Below, piece after piece: positions 35,622 through 42,996 of a stretch of DNA of 64,000 bases. Numbering within the stretch: position 1 is the stretch's first letter; every line of letters begins with the position of its first letter. The notes under the pieces were generated by a model. It worked only from the letters and a program-made list of their open reading frames with translations, was not told the origin of the DNA and did not search any database. A program made the position numbers and the translations under genes. The DNA comes from an uncultured Oscillospiraceae bacterium (GTDB lineage Bacteria; Bacillota; Clostridia; Oscillospirales; Oscillospiraceae), in NCBI GenBank assembly GCA_934561515.1, contig CAKTGM010000006.1, positions 1 through 64,000 of the forward strand, written 5' to 3'.

Positions 35622-36662
35622 TCAGTCGAATTCGAGCGCGGTGATCTTGCGCGCAAGCACCTCGCCGACGATGGCGCTCCACGGCGCGAAGGGGCGCAGC
35701 AGCGCAAGAAGGCGCTCCGCCTGCTCGCGCGGAAGCGAGATGAGAAGTCCGCCCGAGGTCTGCGGGTCGGCCGCGAGGTCCAGAAGGGCGCGCTGCGCTG
35801 TGGGCAGCACCGTGAGCTGGGGCTTTACATAGTCCATGTTGCGGTAAGCGCCGGCGGGGATGATGCCCGTCTCGGCCATGCCGCGCGCCTCGTCCATCAG
35901 CGGAAGGGCGCTGCCGTGCAGGCGAATCGTCACGCCGCTGCCCTCCGCCATCTCGAAGCTGTGGCCGAGCAGGCCGAAGCCCGTAATGTCGGTGCAGGCG
36001 TGCACGTGCTCCACCTGCTGCACCGCCTCGCCCGCTTTTTTGTTGAGCGTCGCCATGTGGGCATAGGCCGCGTCGCGCGCGGCCTCGGAGATGAGGTCGG
36101 CCTTGATCGCGGTGGTCAGCACGCCGCTGCCGAGGGGCTTTGTGAGCACAAGCACGTCGCCCGGCTGCGCGCCGACGTTTTTGAGGATGCGATCGGGGTG
36201 GACAAAGCCCGTGACGCAAAGGCCGTACTTCGGCTCATTGTCCTGAATCGTGTGGCCGCCGGCGATGATGCAGTTTGCCTCGACAGCCTTGGCGTGCCCG
36301 CCCTCCAGAATGGCGCGGATGTCCTCTTTCGGCAGGCAGTTCGGCACGCAGAGCAGGTTCATTGCAACCTTCGGCACGCCGCCCATGGCGTATACGTCGC
36401 TCAGCGCATTCGCCGCGGCGATCTGGCCGAAGAGATAGGGATCGTCCACGATGGGGGTAAAAAAGTCGACCGTTTCAATGGCGGCGACCTCGTCGGTGAC
36501 GCGGTAGACGGCGGCGTCATCGCTGCTGTCGTATCCGACGAGCAGGTCGCGGTCTTTGACGTTCGGCAGACCTTGCAGAATTTCCGTCAGGGCGCCCGGC
36601 CCCAATTTTGCCGCTCACCCGGCGGCGGCGGTCATCTGCGTGAGACGGAGCTTTTCCTTCAT
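35622..36662 (-). CDS. selD: Selenide, water dikinase SelD, selenoprotein (UGA-coded Sec16)
   Basis: SelD makes selenophosphate from selenide and ATP, the selenium donor for selenocysteine and other selenium cofactors. The conventional frame begins only at 36605, but upstream in the same frame is a start at ATG 36662 (GGAGGT 7 nt before), 14 conserved codons, and a TGA at 36615-36617. It reads MKEKLRLTQMTAAAG-U-AAKLGPGALTE, which matches the SelD N-terminus where the catalytic residue is Cys or Sec. With Sec16 the product has 346 residues, the normal family length. AIRS-type ATP-binding domains follow. A promoter and a leader hairpin lie upstream. Confidence 0.93.
36585..36617 (-). other. In-frame UGA selenocysteine codon and possible SECIS region of selD
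   Basis: The TGA (36617-36615) takes the place of the catalytic Cys/Sec codon of SelD. About 18-30 nt downstream on the minus strand, GGGC and GCCC can pair around a small G-containing loop, flanked by AATT/AATT. That spacing suits a bacterial SECIS, but the fold is only judged by eye. Confidence 0.7.
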
Positions 36663-36689
36663 GCGCGGCACCTCCCTTTCCTGGTGTAT

Positions 36690-36709
36690 CGGGCGGCAAA
36701 AGCCGCCCG
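36690..36709 (-). other. Hairpin in the selD leader
   Basis: An 8-bp perfect stem (CGGGCGGC / GCCGCCCG) with a 4-nt loop lies in the selD leader, between the promoter and the ribosome binding site. No T tract follows, so it is not a simple terminator. Confidence 0.5.
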
Positions 36710-36731
36710 GATAAATGCTGTGCACGGCTCT

Positions 36732-36760
36732 ATTGTAAGGAATCCGCCGGAATTTGTCAA
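36732..36760 (-). promoter_or_regulatory. Strong sigma-A promoter of selD
   Basis: On the minus strand a perfect TTGACA (36760-36755), a 17-nt spacer and TACAAT (36737-36732). Confidence 0.8.
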
Positions 36761-36791
36761 ATCGGAAAAGAAGATGAGAGCGCAGGGGTGC

Positions 36792-37481
36792 TCAGCGCGG
36801 CCAGAGCGAGCGCAGCATGTCGGAAAGGCTGGACAAAAGATCCGTGGGCCGCCCGTCGGAGATGACGAGGGAGCCGGAAAGTTCCTCGCAGCGGACAAAA
36901 TAGCGCTCGGCGGAGGAAAGATTCGTGAATTCGCAGCGCGCGGTGCGTCCGTCGACCTTGCAGACCATGGCCGGGTAGGGATTTGTGACACCGGTGATGT
37001 TCCAGAGCGTGATCGTGCCGTTCTGCGGCGTATCCGCGCGGAAGGTGACGGCGATGCGCGTGCTGTTCGTAAAAAGACGGCGGCCGTCGCAGCTGTCGGC
37101 AAAGGTATGCACCTCTCCGGCGGCAAGGTTGCAGACGCTCTCTTCAACCGCGGGAATGTAGGGGTGCTGTGCGCGGACGAGGTTCATCCACGCCGCCAGC
37201 GTGAGCGAGAGAAGGAGCACAAGGAAAACGGCGGCGAGCGACAAAAGAACGCGGCGGCACTTGCGCCGCTTTTTTACCGCGCGGGCATAGTCGGTGAGCT
37301 GCGGCGGGTCGAGCGGCACTCGCGCGGGGGAAAGCTGCTCGCTTTGCATCCGGCGGAGCGCTTCCCGGCAGGACGGGCAGGAGGCGAGATGCGCCTCCAC
37401 CAGCGCGCGGCTTTCGGGAGAACAGGCGTCGTCGGCGTAGAGCGGCAGAAGGTCGCCGATGATGCGGCAGTCAATGCTCAT
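36792..37481 (-). CDS. Zinc-finger (zf-HC2) anti-sigma factor
   Basis: This 229-aa protein begins with a zf-HC2 domain whose zinc ligands lie in a His-x3-Cys-x2-Cys motif, HLASCPSC (about residues 28-35), with Cys5 upstream. One membrane helix follows (about 78-100), then an extracellular domain of about 125 residues. ATG 37481 overlaps the sigma gene stop as ATGA, the usual mark of a sigma/anti-sigma pair. It should hold the ECF factor inactive until a signal at the membrane. The extracellular part is unrecognised. Confidence 0.87.
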   Translation of the reverse strand: MSIDCRIIGDLLPLYADDACSPESRALVEAHLASCPSCREALRRMQSEQLSPARVPLDPPQLTDYARAVKKRRKCRRVLLSLAAVFLVLLLSLTLAAWMNLVRAQHPYIPAVEESVCNLAAGEVHTFADSCDGRRLFTNSTRIAVTFRADTPQNGTITLWNITGVTNPYPAMVCKVDGRTARCEFTNLSSAERYFVRCEELSGSLVISDGRPTDLLSSLSDMLRSLWPR

Positions 37482-37963
37482 GAGAATTCCTCCATATCTT
37501 TGATCAGCTTGCTTTTGGCGCGGTAAAAGGTGACCTTGGCCCACGATTCGCTCTTGCCGAAGACCTCGGCGATCTCGCGGAAGCTCAGCTCGCCGAGCAC
37601 GCGCAGGGAGAAGACCTCGCGGTAAGGCTCTTTGAGCCGGTGCAGGGCCTTGTGGATGTGCAGGGCCTGCTCGCGGTCGGACAGCAGCGCGAAAAGATCA
37701 TCCGGCGCGGCCTGTTCGTTTGTCTCCTCGAAAGGAATGCTGCGTCTGCGGCGGCGCAGCTCCTTGCTCAGCGCGTTCTTGCCGATCTGGCAGAGCCAGC
37801 TTTCAATGCGGCACTCGCCGCGAAAGCTGTCGATGTGCAGGTAGGCCTGATAAAAGGTCTCCGCTGTCAGCTCGTCGGCAAGGCTCTCATCGCGGCAGAG
37901 GGAGAGAAGAAAGTGATAGACGATGGGCGTGCAGCGCCGGCAGATGAGATCAAATTCGTCCAT
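37478..37963 (-). CDS. ECF-type RNA polymerase sigma factor (second pair)
   Basis: This 161-aa ECF factor has region 2 (about residues 5-70, with DELTAETFYQAYLHIDSF) and region 4 (about 105-155, with LRVLGELSFREIAEVFGKSESWAKV as helix-turn-helix). ATG 37963 is chosen because GGAGGG lies 6 nt upstream; the next ATG, two codons earlier, would touch the ribosome site. Upstream at 37995-38023 is an ECF-like promoter, suggesting autoregulation. It lies between selD and yedF, but a link to selenium is not evident. Confidence 0.92.
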   Translation of the reverse strand: MDEFDLICRRCTPIVYHFLLSLCRDESLADELTAETFYQAYLHIDSFRGECRIESWLCQIGKNALSKELRRRRRSIPFEETNEQAAPDDLFALLSDREQALHIHKALHRLKEPYREVFSLRVLGELSFREIAEVFGKSESWAKVTFYRAKSKLIKDMEEFS

Positions 37964-37994
37964 GCGCATCCCTCCTCGCTTCCTCTTCTATACC

Positions 37995-38023
37995 TTAGAG
38001 CGCGCCGGGCACAAAAAGATACA
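37995..38023 (-). promoter_or_regulatory. ECF-like promoter of the second sigma gene
   Basis: On the minus strand TGTATC (38023-38018), a 17-nt spacer and CTCTAA (38000-37995), with a T run after the -35 box. The spacing and -10 box match the serpin promoter at 9105-9132. Confidence 0.45.
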
Positions 38024-38241
38024 GCCTAGGCGTCTATTTTATCTTTTTTTCTCCGGCGGGGCAAGGCGCGGGGGACAAAATGCAAACCATATGAAAAAGC
38101 GATGGAATATTCTGCGTTATCCATAAAAACAATGAAAGAATGGGTGGAAAAGAGAAAAAGCGCGTGCCAAAGCGGGAAAAATCTGCTATCATTGACAATG
38201 AACATCGGCGGGACATCCGCTTTGGAAAAGGAGACTTGGTT

Positions 38242-38844
38242 ATGACGATCGAAGTGAACGCGATGGGCGACGCTTGCCCCATCCCCGTTGTGAAGACGCA
38301 GAAGGCCATGCAGGAGCTCGGCGGGCCGGGCGTGATCGAGACGCTGGTCGACAACGAGACGGCGGTGCAGAACCTCGGCAAGCTGGCCGCGAGCCGCGGC
38401 TGCGCGTCCAAGAGCGAAAAGCTCGGCGAGCGGCAGTACCGCGTGACCATCACCGTGGGCGAAAACGCCAAGGCGGACGAGACGGGCGAATGCTTCACCT
38501 GCGGCAAGCCGAAGACGGTCGCGGTGATCTCGTCCGACAAGATGGGCGGCGGCAGCGACGAGCTCGGCGGCGCGCTGATGAAGGCCTTTGTCTACGCGCT
38601 GAGCCAGCAGGAGACCCTGCCCGACACCATCCTGTGCTACAACGGCGGCGTAAAGCTCACGTGCGAGGGCTCGGAGTCGCTCGAGGATCTCAAGGGCATG
38701 GCCGCGCGCGGCGTGGAGATCTTAAGCTGCGGCACCTGCCTCAACTTCTATGACCTCAAGGAAAAGCTCGCCGTCGGCGAGGTGACGAATATGTACGTCA
38801 TCGTTGAAAAGATGAGCGGCGCGGACCGCGTGGTGCGCCCGTGA
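38242..38844 (+). CDS. yedF: YedF, sulfurtransferase-like selenium metabolism protein
   Basis: This 200-aa protein joins an N-terminal TusA-like domain (about residues 1-75, with the CPIP motif at Cys10) to a C-terminal DsrE-like domain (about 95-195) with KMGGGSDELGGALMKAFVYAL and a conserved Cys in SCGTCLNFY. YedF genes track with selenium use in bacteria, and the protein is thought to help deliver selenium. AAAAGGAG precedes ATG 38242. The next gene starts as GTGA over its stop. It opens a three-gene operon ending at 40207. Confidence 0.92.
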   Translation: MTIEVNAMGDACPIPVVKTQKAMQELGGPGVIETLVDNETAVQNLGKLAASRGCASKSEKLGERQYRVTITVGENAKADETGECFTCGKPKTVAVISSDKMGGGSDELGGALMKAFVYALSQQETLPDTILCYNGGVKLTCEGSESLEDLKGMAARGVEILSCGTCLNFYDLKEKLAVGEVTNMYVIVEKMSGADRVVRP

Positions 38845-39974
38845 TCTACCTTGATAACGCGGCGACCACGCTGCAAAAGCCGCCGCAGGTCGTTGACGCG
38901 GTGGTGCAGGCCATGGGGAGCTTCGGCAACAGCGCGCGCGGCACGCACGAGGGCGCGCTTGCCGCCTCGCGCATCATTTACGATACGCGCTGCAAGCTCG
39001 CCTCGCTCTTCGGCTGCAAGAGAGCGGACCATGTGGCCTTCACCTGCAACTCGACCGAGGCGCTCAACGCCGCCATCCACGGCTGCATCCGCAGCGGCGA
39101 GCACGTCATTTCGACGGACCTGGAGCATAACTCCGTGCTCCGCCCGCTCTACCGGCTGGAGGCAGAGGAAAACGTCAGCGTGAGCTTCGTTCCCGCTGAC
39201 AAGCGCGGCGATATCGACTATGCGGACTTTGAGCGCCTGCTGCGCCCGGAGACGCGCGCCGTCGTCTGCACGCACGCCTCGAATCTTACGGGCAACGTGC
39301 TCGACCTTGCGCGCATCGGCGCATTTGCGCACGCGCACGGGCTTTTGTTCATCGTGGATGCTTCGCAGAGCGCGGGCGTGCTGCCTATCGACATGGAAAA
39401 GATGCACATCGATGTGCTCTGCTTCACGGGGCACAAGTCGCTCATGGGTCCGCAGGGGACGGGCGGACTGTGCGTGCGCGAGGGAGTGGACATCCGCCCC
39501 TGGAAGGTCGGCGGCACGGGCGTGCAGACCTATTCGACCGCCCAGCCCGCGCAGATGCCCACGCGCCTTGAGGCGGGCACGCTCAACGGCCACGGCATTG
39601 CGGGACTCGGTGCATCGCTCGACTTTTTGCGTGAGACCGGCATCGACACGATCCACGCCCACGAAACGGCGCTGCTGCGCCGCTTTGTCGCGGGCGCGCG
39701 GGAGATTCCGGGCGTGACGCTCTACGGCGACTTTGACCGCGAGCGCACGGCGGTCGCCGCGCTGAACATCGGTAGTCTGGACTCGGGCGAGGTAGCGGAT
39801 ATTCTTGCCGAGGACTACGGCATTGCGACCCGTCCGGGCGCGCACTGCGCGCCGCGGCTGCACCGTGCGCTCGGAACGGAGGAGCAGGGCGCGGTGCGCT
39901 TCAGCTTCGGCTGGTACAACACAGAAGAGGAAGTGGACGAGGCGCTGCGCGCCGTCCGCGAGATAGCAACATGA
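38841..39974 (+). CDS. Cysteine desulfurase-like PLP enzyme of the selenium operon
   Basis: This 377-aa class V aminotransferase-fold enzyme begins with the NifS/SufS signature YLDNAATTLQKP. The PLP lysine is in FTGHKSLMGPQG (about residue 203), and the catalytic cysteine is in GAHCAPRLHRALGT (about residue 336), as in the SufS/Csd group. It would mobilise sulfur or selenium from cysteine or selenocysteine. Its position between yedF and a DUF3343 gene points to selenide supply for SelD. The start is GTG, overlapping yedF by 4 nt. Confidence 0.92.
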   Translation: MIYLDNAATTLQKPPQVVDAVVQAMGSFGNSARGTHEGALAASRIIYDTRCKLASLFGCKRADHVAFTCNSTEALNAAIHGCIRSGEHVISTDLEHNSVLRPLYRLEAEENVSVSFVPADKRGDIDYADFERLLRPETRAVVCTHASNLTGNVLDLARIGAFAHAHGLLFIVDASQSAGVLPIDMEKMHIDVLCFTGHKSLMGPQGTGGLCVREGVDIRPWKVGGTGVQTYSTAQPAQMPTRLEAGTLNGHGIAGLGASLDFLRETGIDTIHAHETALLRRFVAGAREIPGVTLYGDFDRERTAVAALNIGSLDSGEVADILAEDYGIATRPGAHCAPRLHRALGTEEQGAVRFSFGWYNTEEEVDEALRAVREIAT

Positions 39975-40207
39975 GAGAAAAGAAGCTCTATCTGATCATC
40001 ACCTTTCATACAACGGCAGCGGCCATCGCAATGGAAAAGCTCTGCCGGGCGCAGGGCCTTCCGGGGCGGCTCATCCCCGTGCCGCGCGAGCTGACGGCCG
40101 ACTGCGGCATGGCATGGCGCGCCGGAACGGAGGACCGCGCCGCGCTTGAGGCAATGGTGGCGCGGGAAAAGCTCGAGGCCGCCGGCTTCCATGAGCTGAT
40201 GATCTGA
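39971..40207 (+). CDS. DUF3343 protein (putative Se/S-binding shuttle)
   Basis: This 78-aa protein has the DUF3343 layout: a short start ending YLIITFHTTAAAIAME, then a conserved cysteine in LTADCGMAW (about residue 44). Members occur next to yedF, csd-like genes and selD in selenium-using anaerobes and are thought to carry sulfur or selenium. The ATG overlaps the previous stop as ATGA, so it is the third gene of the same operon. A perfect 14-bp terminator follows at once. Confidence 0.88.
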   Translation: MREKKLYLIITFHTTAAAIAMEKLCRAQGLPGRLIPVPRELTADCGMAWRAGTEDRAALEAMVAREKLEAAGFHELMI

Positions 40208-40227
40208 GCAGCAAACGTATGGAATTG

Positions 40228-40267
40228 ACGCACATCATCGAAAAAATCGATGATGTGCGTTTTTTTA
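40228..40267 (+). terminator. Terminator of the yedF operon
   Basis: A 14-bp perfect stem (40228-40241 with 40247-40260), loop A5, followed by T7. Confidence 0.95.
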
Positions 40268-40280
40268 TCGAAGATAGCGT

Positions 40281-40309
40281 TTGCTCTTTCGGCGCAGAAC
40301 CAATATACT
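40281..40309 (+). promoter_or_regulatory. Sigma-A promoter of yedE-tusA
   Basis: TTGCTC (40281-40286), a 17-nt spacer and TATACT (40304-40309). The predicted start falls at the base of a small hairpin (40316-40335). Confidence 0.65.
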
Positions 40310-40315
40310 AGAATT

Positions 40316-40335
40316 GGCAATTTTCAATAATTGCC
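40316..40335 (+). other. Hairpin at the 5' end of the yedE transcript
   Basis: GGCAATT (40316-40322) pairs with AATTGCC (40329-40335) around TTCAAT. It would form the very 5' end of the message and may stabilise it. Confidence 0.45.
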
Positions 40336-40372
40336 GTTTCTGCATTATAAAAAGAAATAGGAGAGATGAAAA

Positions 40373-41470
40373 ATGAAAAAGGTACATCTGGGCGTCATCA
40401 TTGCAGGCGTCGCCGTGGGCCTTGCCGCAGTCATCCTGACGGCGCTCGGCAACCCGGCCAACATGGGCTTCTGCATCGCCTGCTTCCTGCGCGATATCGC
40501 GGGCGCGAGCGGCCTGCACAGCGCCGCAAAGGTGCAGTATGTCCGCCCTGAGATCATCGGCCTTGTGCTCGGCGCGTTCCTCATGAGCGTTGCGGGCAAG
40601 GAGTTCAAGGCCCGCGCGGGCTCTTCCCCCGCGGTCCGCTTTGTGCTCGGCGCGTTTGTCGTGGTCGGTGCGCTGGCGTTCCTCGGCTGCCCGCTGCGCA
40701 TGGTGCTCCGCCTTGCCGGAGGCGATCTGAATGCGCTTGTCGGCCTTGCCGGCTTCCTCATCGGCATTCTCGCCGGTATCGCCTGCCTCAAGAAGGGCTT
40801 CTCTCTCAAGCGCTCGTATGAAGCGAGCGCGGCCGAGGGCGGCGTGCTGCCCGCTGTGATGGGCGTGCTGCTCATCCTCTTTGTCGCCGCGCCCGCGCTC
40901 TTCAAGGCCTCCGAGGAGGGCCCCGGCTCCAAGCACGCGCCCTTCTGGATCGCGCTTGTCATCGCGCTCGTGGTCGGCGCGCTCGCGCAGAAGAGCCGCC
41001 TTTGCATGGTCGGCGGTCTTCGTGACGCCATCCTGCTCAAGGATTTCCATCTGCTCTACGGCTTTGTGGCTATCTTCGCCGTCACGCTGATCGGCAACCT
41101 CGTCAGGGGCAGTTTCCATCTGGGCTTCGCGCTCCAGCCGGTCGCGCACAGCGCGCACCTGTGGAACCTGCTGGGCATGGTGCTCGTCGGCTGGGGCAGC
41201 GTGCTGCTCGGCGGCTGCCCGCTGCGCCAGCTCATTCTGGCTGCGCAGGGCAACGGCGACAGTGCTGTGACCGTGTTCGGCATGATCGTCGGCGCGGCGC
41301 TCGCGCACAACTTCGGCCTTGCCGGTAACCCCGACTCCAAGAGCGAGGCGGGCGAGCTGATCGTCGGCGGCATCTCCAATGCCGGTAAGATCGCCGTCGT
41401 GCTCGGTCTTGTGGTGATGCTCGTCATCGCCGTGATGAATATGCCCAAGAAGGAGGATGCAAACGCATGA
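40373..41470 (+). CDS. yedE: YedE-type selenium metabolism membrane transporter
   Basis: This 365-aa membrane protein has about ten hydrophobic segments and the YeeE/YedE double-repeat pattern, with cysteines in MGFCIACFLRD, LGCPLRMVLRLAGGD, SRLCMVGGLRD and GGCPLRQLILAAQGN. Relatives carry thiosulfate or related sulfur species; the subgroup next to yedF and a TusA gene is assigned to selenium transport. AGGAGAG precedes ATG 40373. It overlaps tusA as ATGA, so the pair forms a separate two-gene operon with its own promoter. Confidence 0.93.
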   Translation: MKKVHLGVIIAGVAVGLAAVILTALGNPANMGFCIACFLRDIAGASGLHSAAKVQYVRPEIIGLVLGAFLMSVAGKEFKARAGSSPAVRFVLGAFVVVGALAFLGCPLRMVLRLAGGDLNALVGLAGFLIGILAGIACLKKGFSLKRSYEASAAEGGVLPAVMGVLLILFVAAPALFKASEEGPGSKHAPFWIALVIALVVGALAQKSRLCMVGGLRDAILLKDFHLLYGFVAIFAVTLIGNLVRGSFHLGFALQPVAHSAHLWNLLGMVLVGWGSVLLGGCPLRQLILAAQGNGDSAVTVFGMIVGAALAHNFGLAGNPDSKSEAGELIVGGISNAGKIAVVLGLVVMLVIAVMNMPKKEDANA

Positions 41471-41670
41471 TCGACGCAAGAGGTTATTCCTGCCCCATGC
41501 CCGTGGTGATGGTGCAGAACGAGGTGAAGAAGAACGCGCCCGCGTCTCTCGAGGTGCTGGTCGACAGCATGACCTGCGTGGAGAACGTGACGCGCTTTGC
41601 GGAAAAGCAGGGCTACCGGGTGGAGTACGCCGCCGAGGGCGAGGACTTCCGCCTGAAGCTCAACAAATAA
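41467..41670 (+). CDS. TusA-family sulfurtransferase-like protein
   Basis: This 67-aa protein is a single TusA domain with the sulfur/selenium-carrying cysteine in SCPMPVVM (Cys9). TusA-type proteins pass persulfide-like groups between partners; beside yedE a role in selenium transfer is likely. The ATG overlaps the yedE stop by 4 nt. A terminator follows. Confidence 0.92.
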   Translation: MIDARGYSCPMPVVMVQNEVKKNAPASLEVLVDSMTCVENVTRFAEKQGYRVEYAAEGEDFRLKLNK

Positions 41671-41685
41671 GGGAAAAGCAAGATC

Positions 41686-41718
41686 GCCGTCCGAGGAACA
41701 CTCCCCGGACGGCTTTTT
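41686..41718 (+). terminator. Terminator of yedE-tusA
   Basis: GCCGTCCG (41686-41693) pairs with CGGACGGC (41706-41713), followed by T5. Confidence 0.85.
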
Positions 41719-41792
41719 GTTGAAAAATTTCCCCCAATATGATAAGATACAAAAAATAGCGAGAGAAAAACACGCCCAAAGGAGGAGAGATA

Positions 41793-41996
41793 ATGAAATG
41801 CCCCTACTGCGGCACTGAGATGGAGACAGGATATGTCCAGAGCATGAAAGAGATCATTTATTCCGCGAACCTCCATACGAACCTGTTCATGCTCCCAAAG
41901 AAAGGCGACATCAAATTGACCCACGACGTCTGGGCACCTGCCATGTGCACGGCATCACGCTGCGCGGCGTGCAAAAAAATCATCATTTCGTATTGA
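41793..41996 (+). CDS. Small zinc-ribbon-like protein (PF20097-like)
   Basis: This 67-aa protein starts MKCPYCGTEME and has a second cysteine pair, CAACKK, near its end, so it probably binds one zinc through two CxxC knuckles. It resembles the short DUF6487/PF20097-type zinc-ribbon proteins that are common and uncharacterised in Clostridia. AAAGGAGGAG precedes ATG 41793 by 7-8 nt. It is monocistronic; a hairpin with an 8-bp stem follows the stop (42000-42025). Confidence 0.8.
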   Translation: MKCPYCGTEMETGYVQSMKEIIYSANLHTNLFMLPKKGDIKLTHDVWAPAMCTASRCAACKKIIISY

Positions 41997-42052
41997 CTGG
42001 TGCGACTCCTTTCCGAGTCGCAGTCGTAAATCGCTGAGAAAACCAAAAAATC

Positions 42053-42088
42053 AAGGGACTGCTTCTTGACAGAAGCGGTCCCTTTACT
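42053..42088 (+). terminator. Terminator-like hairpin after the zinc-ribbon gene
   Basis: A 14-bp stem with one G-T pair (42053-42066 with 42071-42084), loop TGAC, then TTTACTTG. Confidence 0.65.
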
Positions 42089-42141
42089 TGTCATGGCGGC
42101 GTAATTGATTGCGGTGACATTAAAGCGAAAGCGGAATGAAA

Positions 42142-42172
42142 AAAGGCTGCGAATTTTTCGCAGCCTTTTATT
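42142..42172 (-). terminator. Terminator of the ygjP gene
   Basis: An 11-bp perfect stem (42142-42152 with 42158-42168) with A/T runs on both sides, overlapping the ygjP stop. Confidence 0.8.
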
Positions 42173-42683
42173 CCTTCAGCAGCTTCATGCGCGCCCGCCA
42201 GTCGGGGAGATACTGCGCAACAAGCGCGTAGAAGGCGGGGGAGTGGTCGTGATGGCGGATGTGCGCAAGCTCGTGGACGATGACATAGTCGATGGCTTCG
42301 GGCGGATAGAGCATGAGCCGCCAGGAAAAGCAAATGCTGTTTTTGCCGCTGCACGAGCCAAAGCGCGTGCGCGCAGAGGTGATCCTGACGCCCGCCGGCG
42401 AAAGCCCCATGACGGCGCTCCAATGGGCGGTGCGCCGGGGGAGATACTCCTTCGCCTGCGCGATGAGCGCCGCGCGCTCAGAGTCCGTCGGTTCGGGGTG
42501 GGCGAGGCGGCGCGCCTGCTGCTTTGCCCGCGCGCGCTCGAGCCAGCTTTCATGCGATGCAACAAAGCGGTCGATGTACTCTTTTTTGACGCCGTAGGGC
42601 GCGCGGACGACGGCCTTTCCCTCGCGGTTCAATTGCAGCGACATCGTGCGCCGCTCCGCGCGAATGAGTGTGTAGTCCGTCAT
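42168..42683 (-). CDS. YgjP-like zinc metallopeptidase-domain protein
   Basis: This 171-aa protein has the zinc-binding HELAHIRHHDHSPAFY motif (about residues 135-150; two His and a catalytic Glu, with a further His) found in YgjP/DUF45 proteins related to M48 and WLM peptidases. It also carries the family segment RFGSCSGKNSICFSWRLMLYPPEAIDYV. At 171 aa it is shorter than E. coli-type YgjP (about 230) because the N-terminus is brief. The substrate is unknown. Its ATG overlaps the DUF1653 stop as ATGA. Confidence 0.88.
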   Translation of the reverse strand: MTDYTLIRAERRTMSLQLNREGKAVVRAPYGVKKEYIDRFVASHESWLERARAKQQARRLAHPEPTDSERAALIAQAKEYLPRRTAHWSAVMGLSPAGVRITSARTRFGSCSGKNSICFSWRLMLYPPEAIDYVIVHELAHIRHHDHSPAFYALVAQYLPDWRARMKLLKE

Positions 42684-42895
42684 CCGCCAATGTAGGTAAA
42701 GCGGTGGAAGGTTTTGCCGTCGCGCTCAACGGTTTCGTTCCACATCCGCGCGGGACGCACCCAGAGGCCAAAGTCGCCGTACAGCGCGCGGTAGACGACC
42801 ATTTCCTCCTGCGTTTCGGAGTGGCGGGCGAGGCCGATGACCTCGTATTCCCTGCCCTTGAAGTGGCGGTAGCGCCCAGGTCTGATCTCATCCAT
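42680..42895 (-). CDS. DUF1653 protein
   Basis: This 71-aa protein matches DUF1653 in the blocks GRYRHFKGREYEVIG, HSETQEEMVVYRALYG and LWVRPARMWNETV. Function is unknown; it is a small beta-rich domain. I chose ATG 42895 because GGAGG lies about 9 nt upstream and homologues begin with this PGRYRH region. A longer frame to 42946 is possible but not conserved. It is the first gene of a two-gene operon with ygjP. Confidence 0.88.
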   Translation of the reverse strand: MDEIRPGRYRHFKGREYEVIGLARHSETQEEMVVYRALYGDFGLWVRPARMWNETVERDGKTFHRFTYIGG

Positions 42896-42944
42896 GAAAG
42901 TACCCTCCTGCGGTGATTTTGGCAACAGTATAGCACGCGGGCGC

Positions 42945-42980
42945 AAAAAAAGGAAGCGGCGCGTGCCGCTTCCTTTTTGC
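42945..42980 (-). terminator. Terminator of the uracil permease gene
   Basis: A 12-bp perfect stem (42949-42960 with 42965-42976), loop GCGT. On the minus strand T7 follows. Confidence 0.9.
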
Positions 42981-42996
42981 TGTTTGGGGTTGACTC

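Noticed and set aside
36605..36662. Frameshift or nonsense mutation in selD (pseudogene)
   Set aside because: The TGA is in frame, sits exactly at the family's Cys/Sec residue, and everything before and after it is conserved, so selenocysteine coding explains it better.
35610..37526. 638-codon plus-strand frame across selD and the second anti-sigma gene
   Set aside because: It covers two well-supported minus-strand genes and their promoter and has no recognisable domain.
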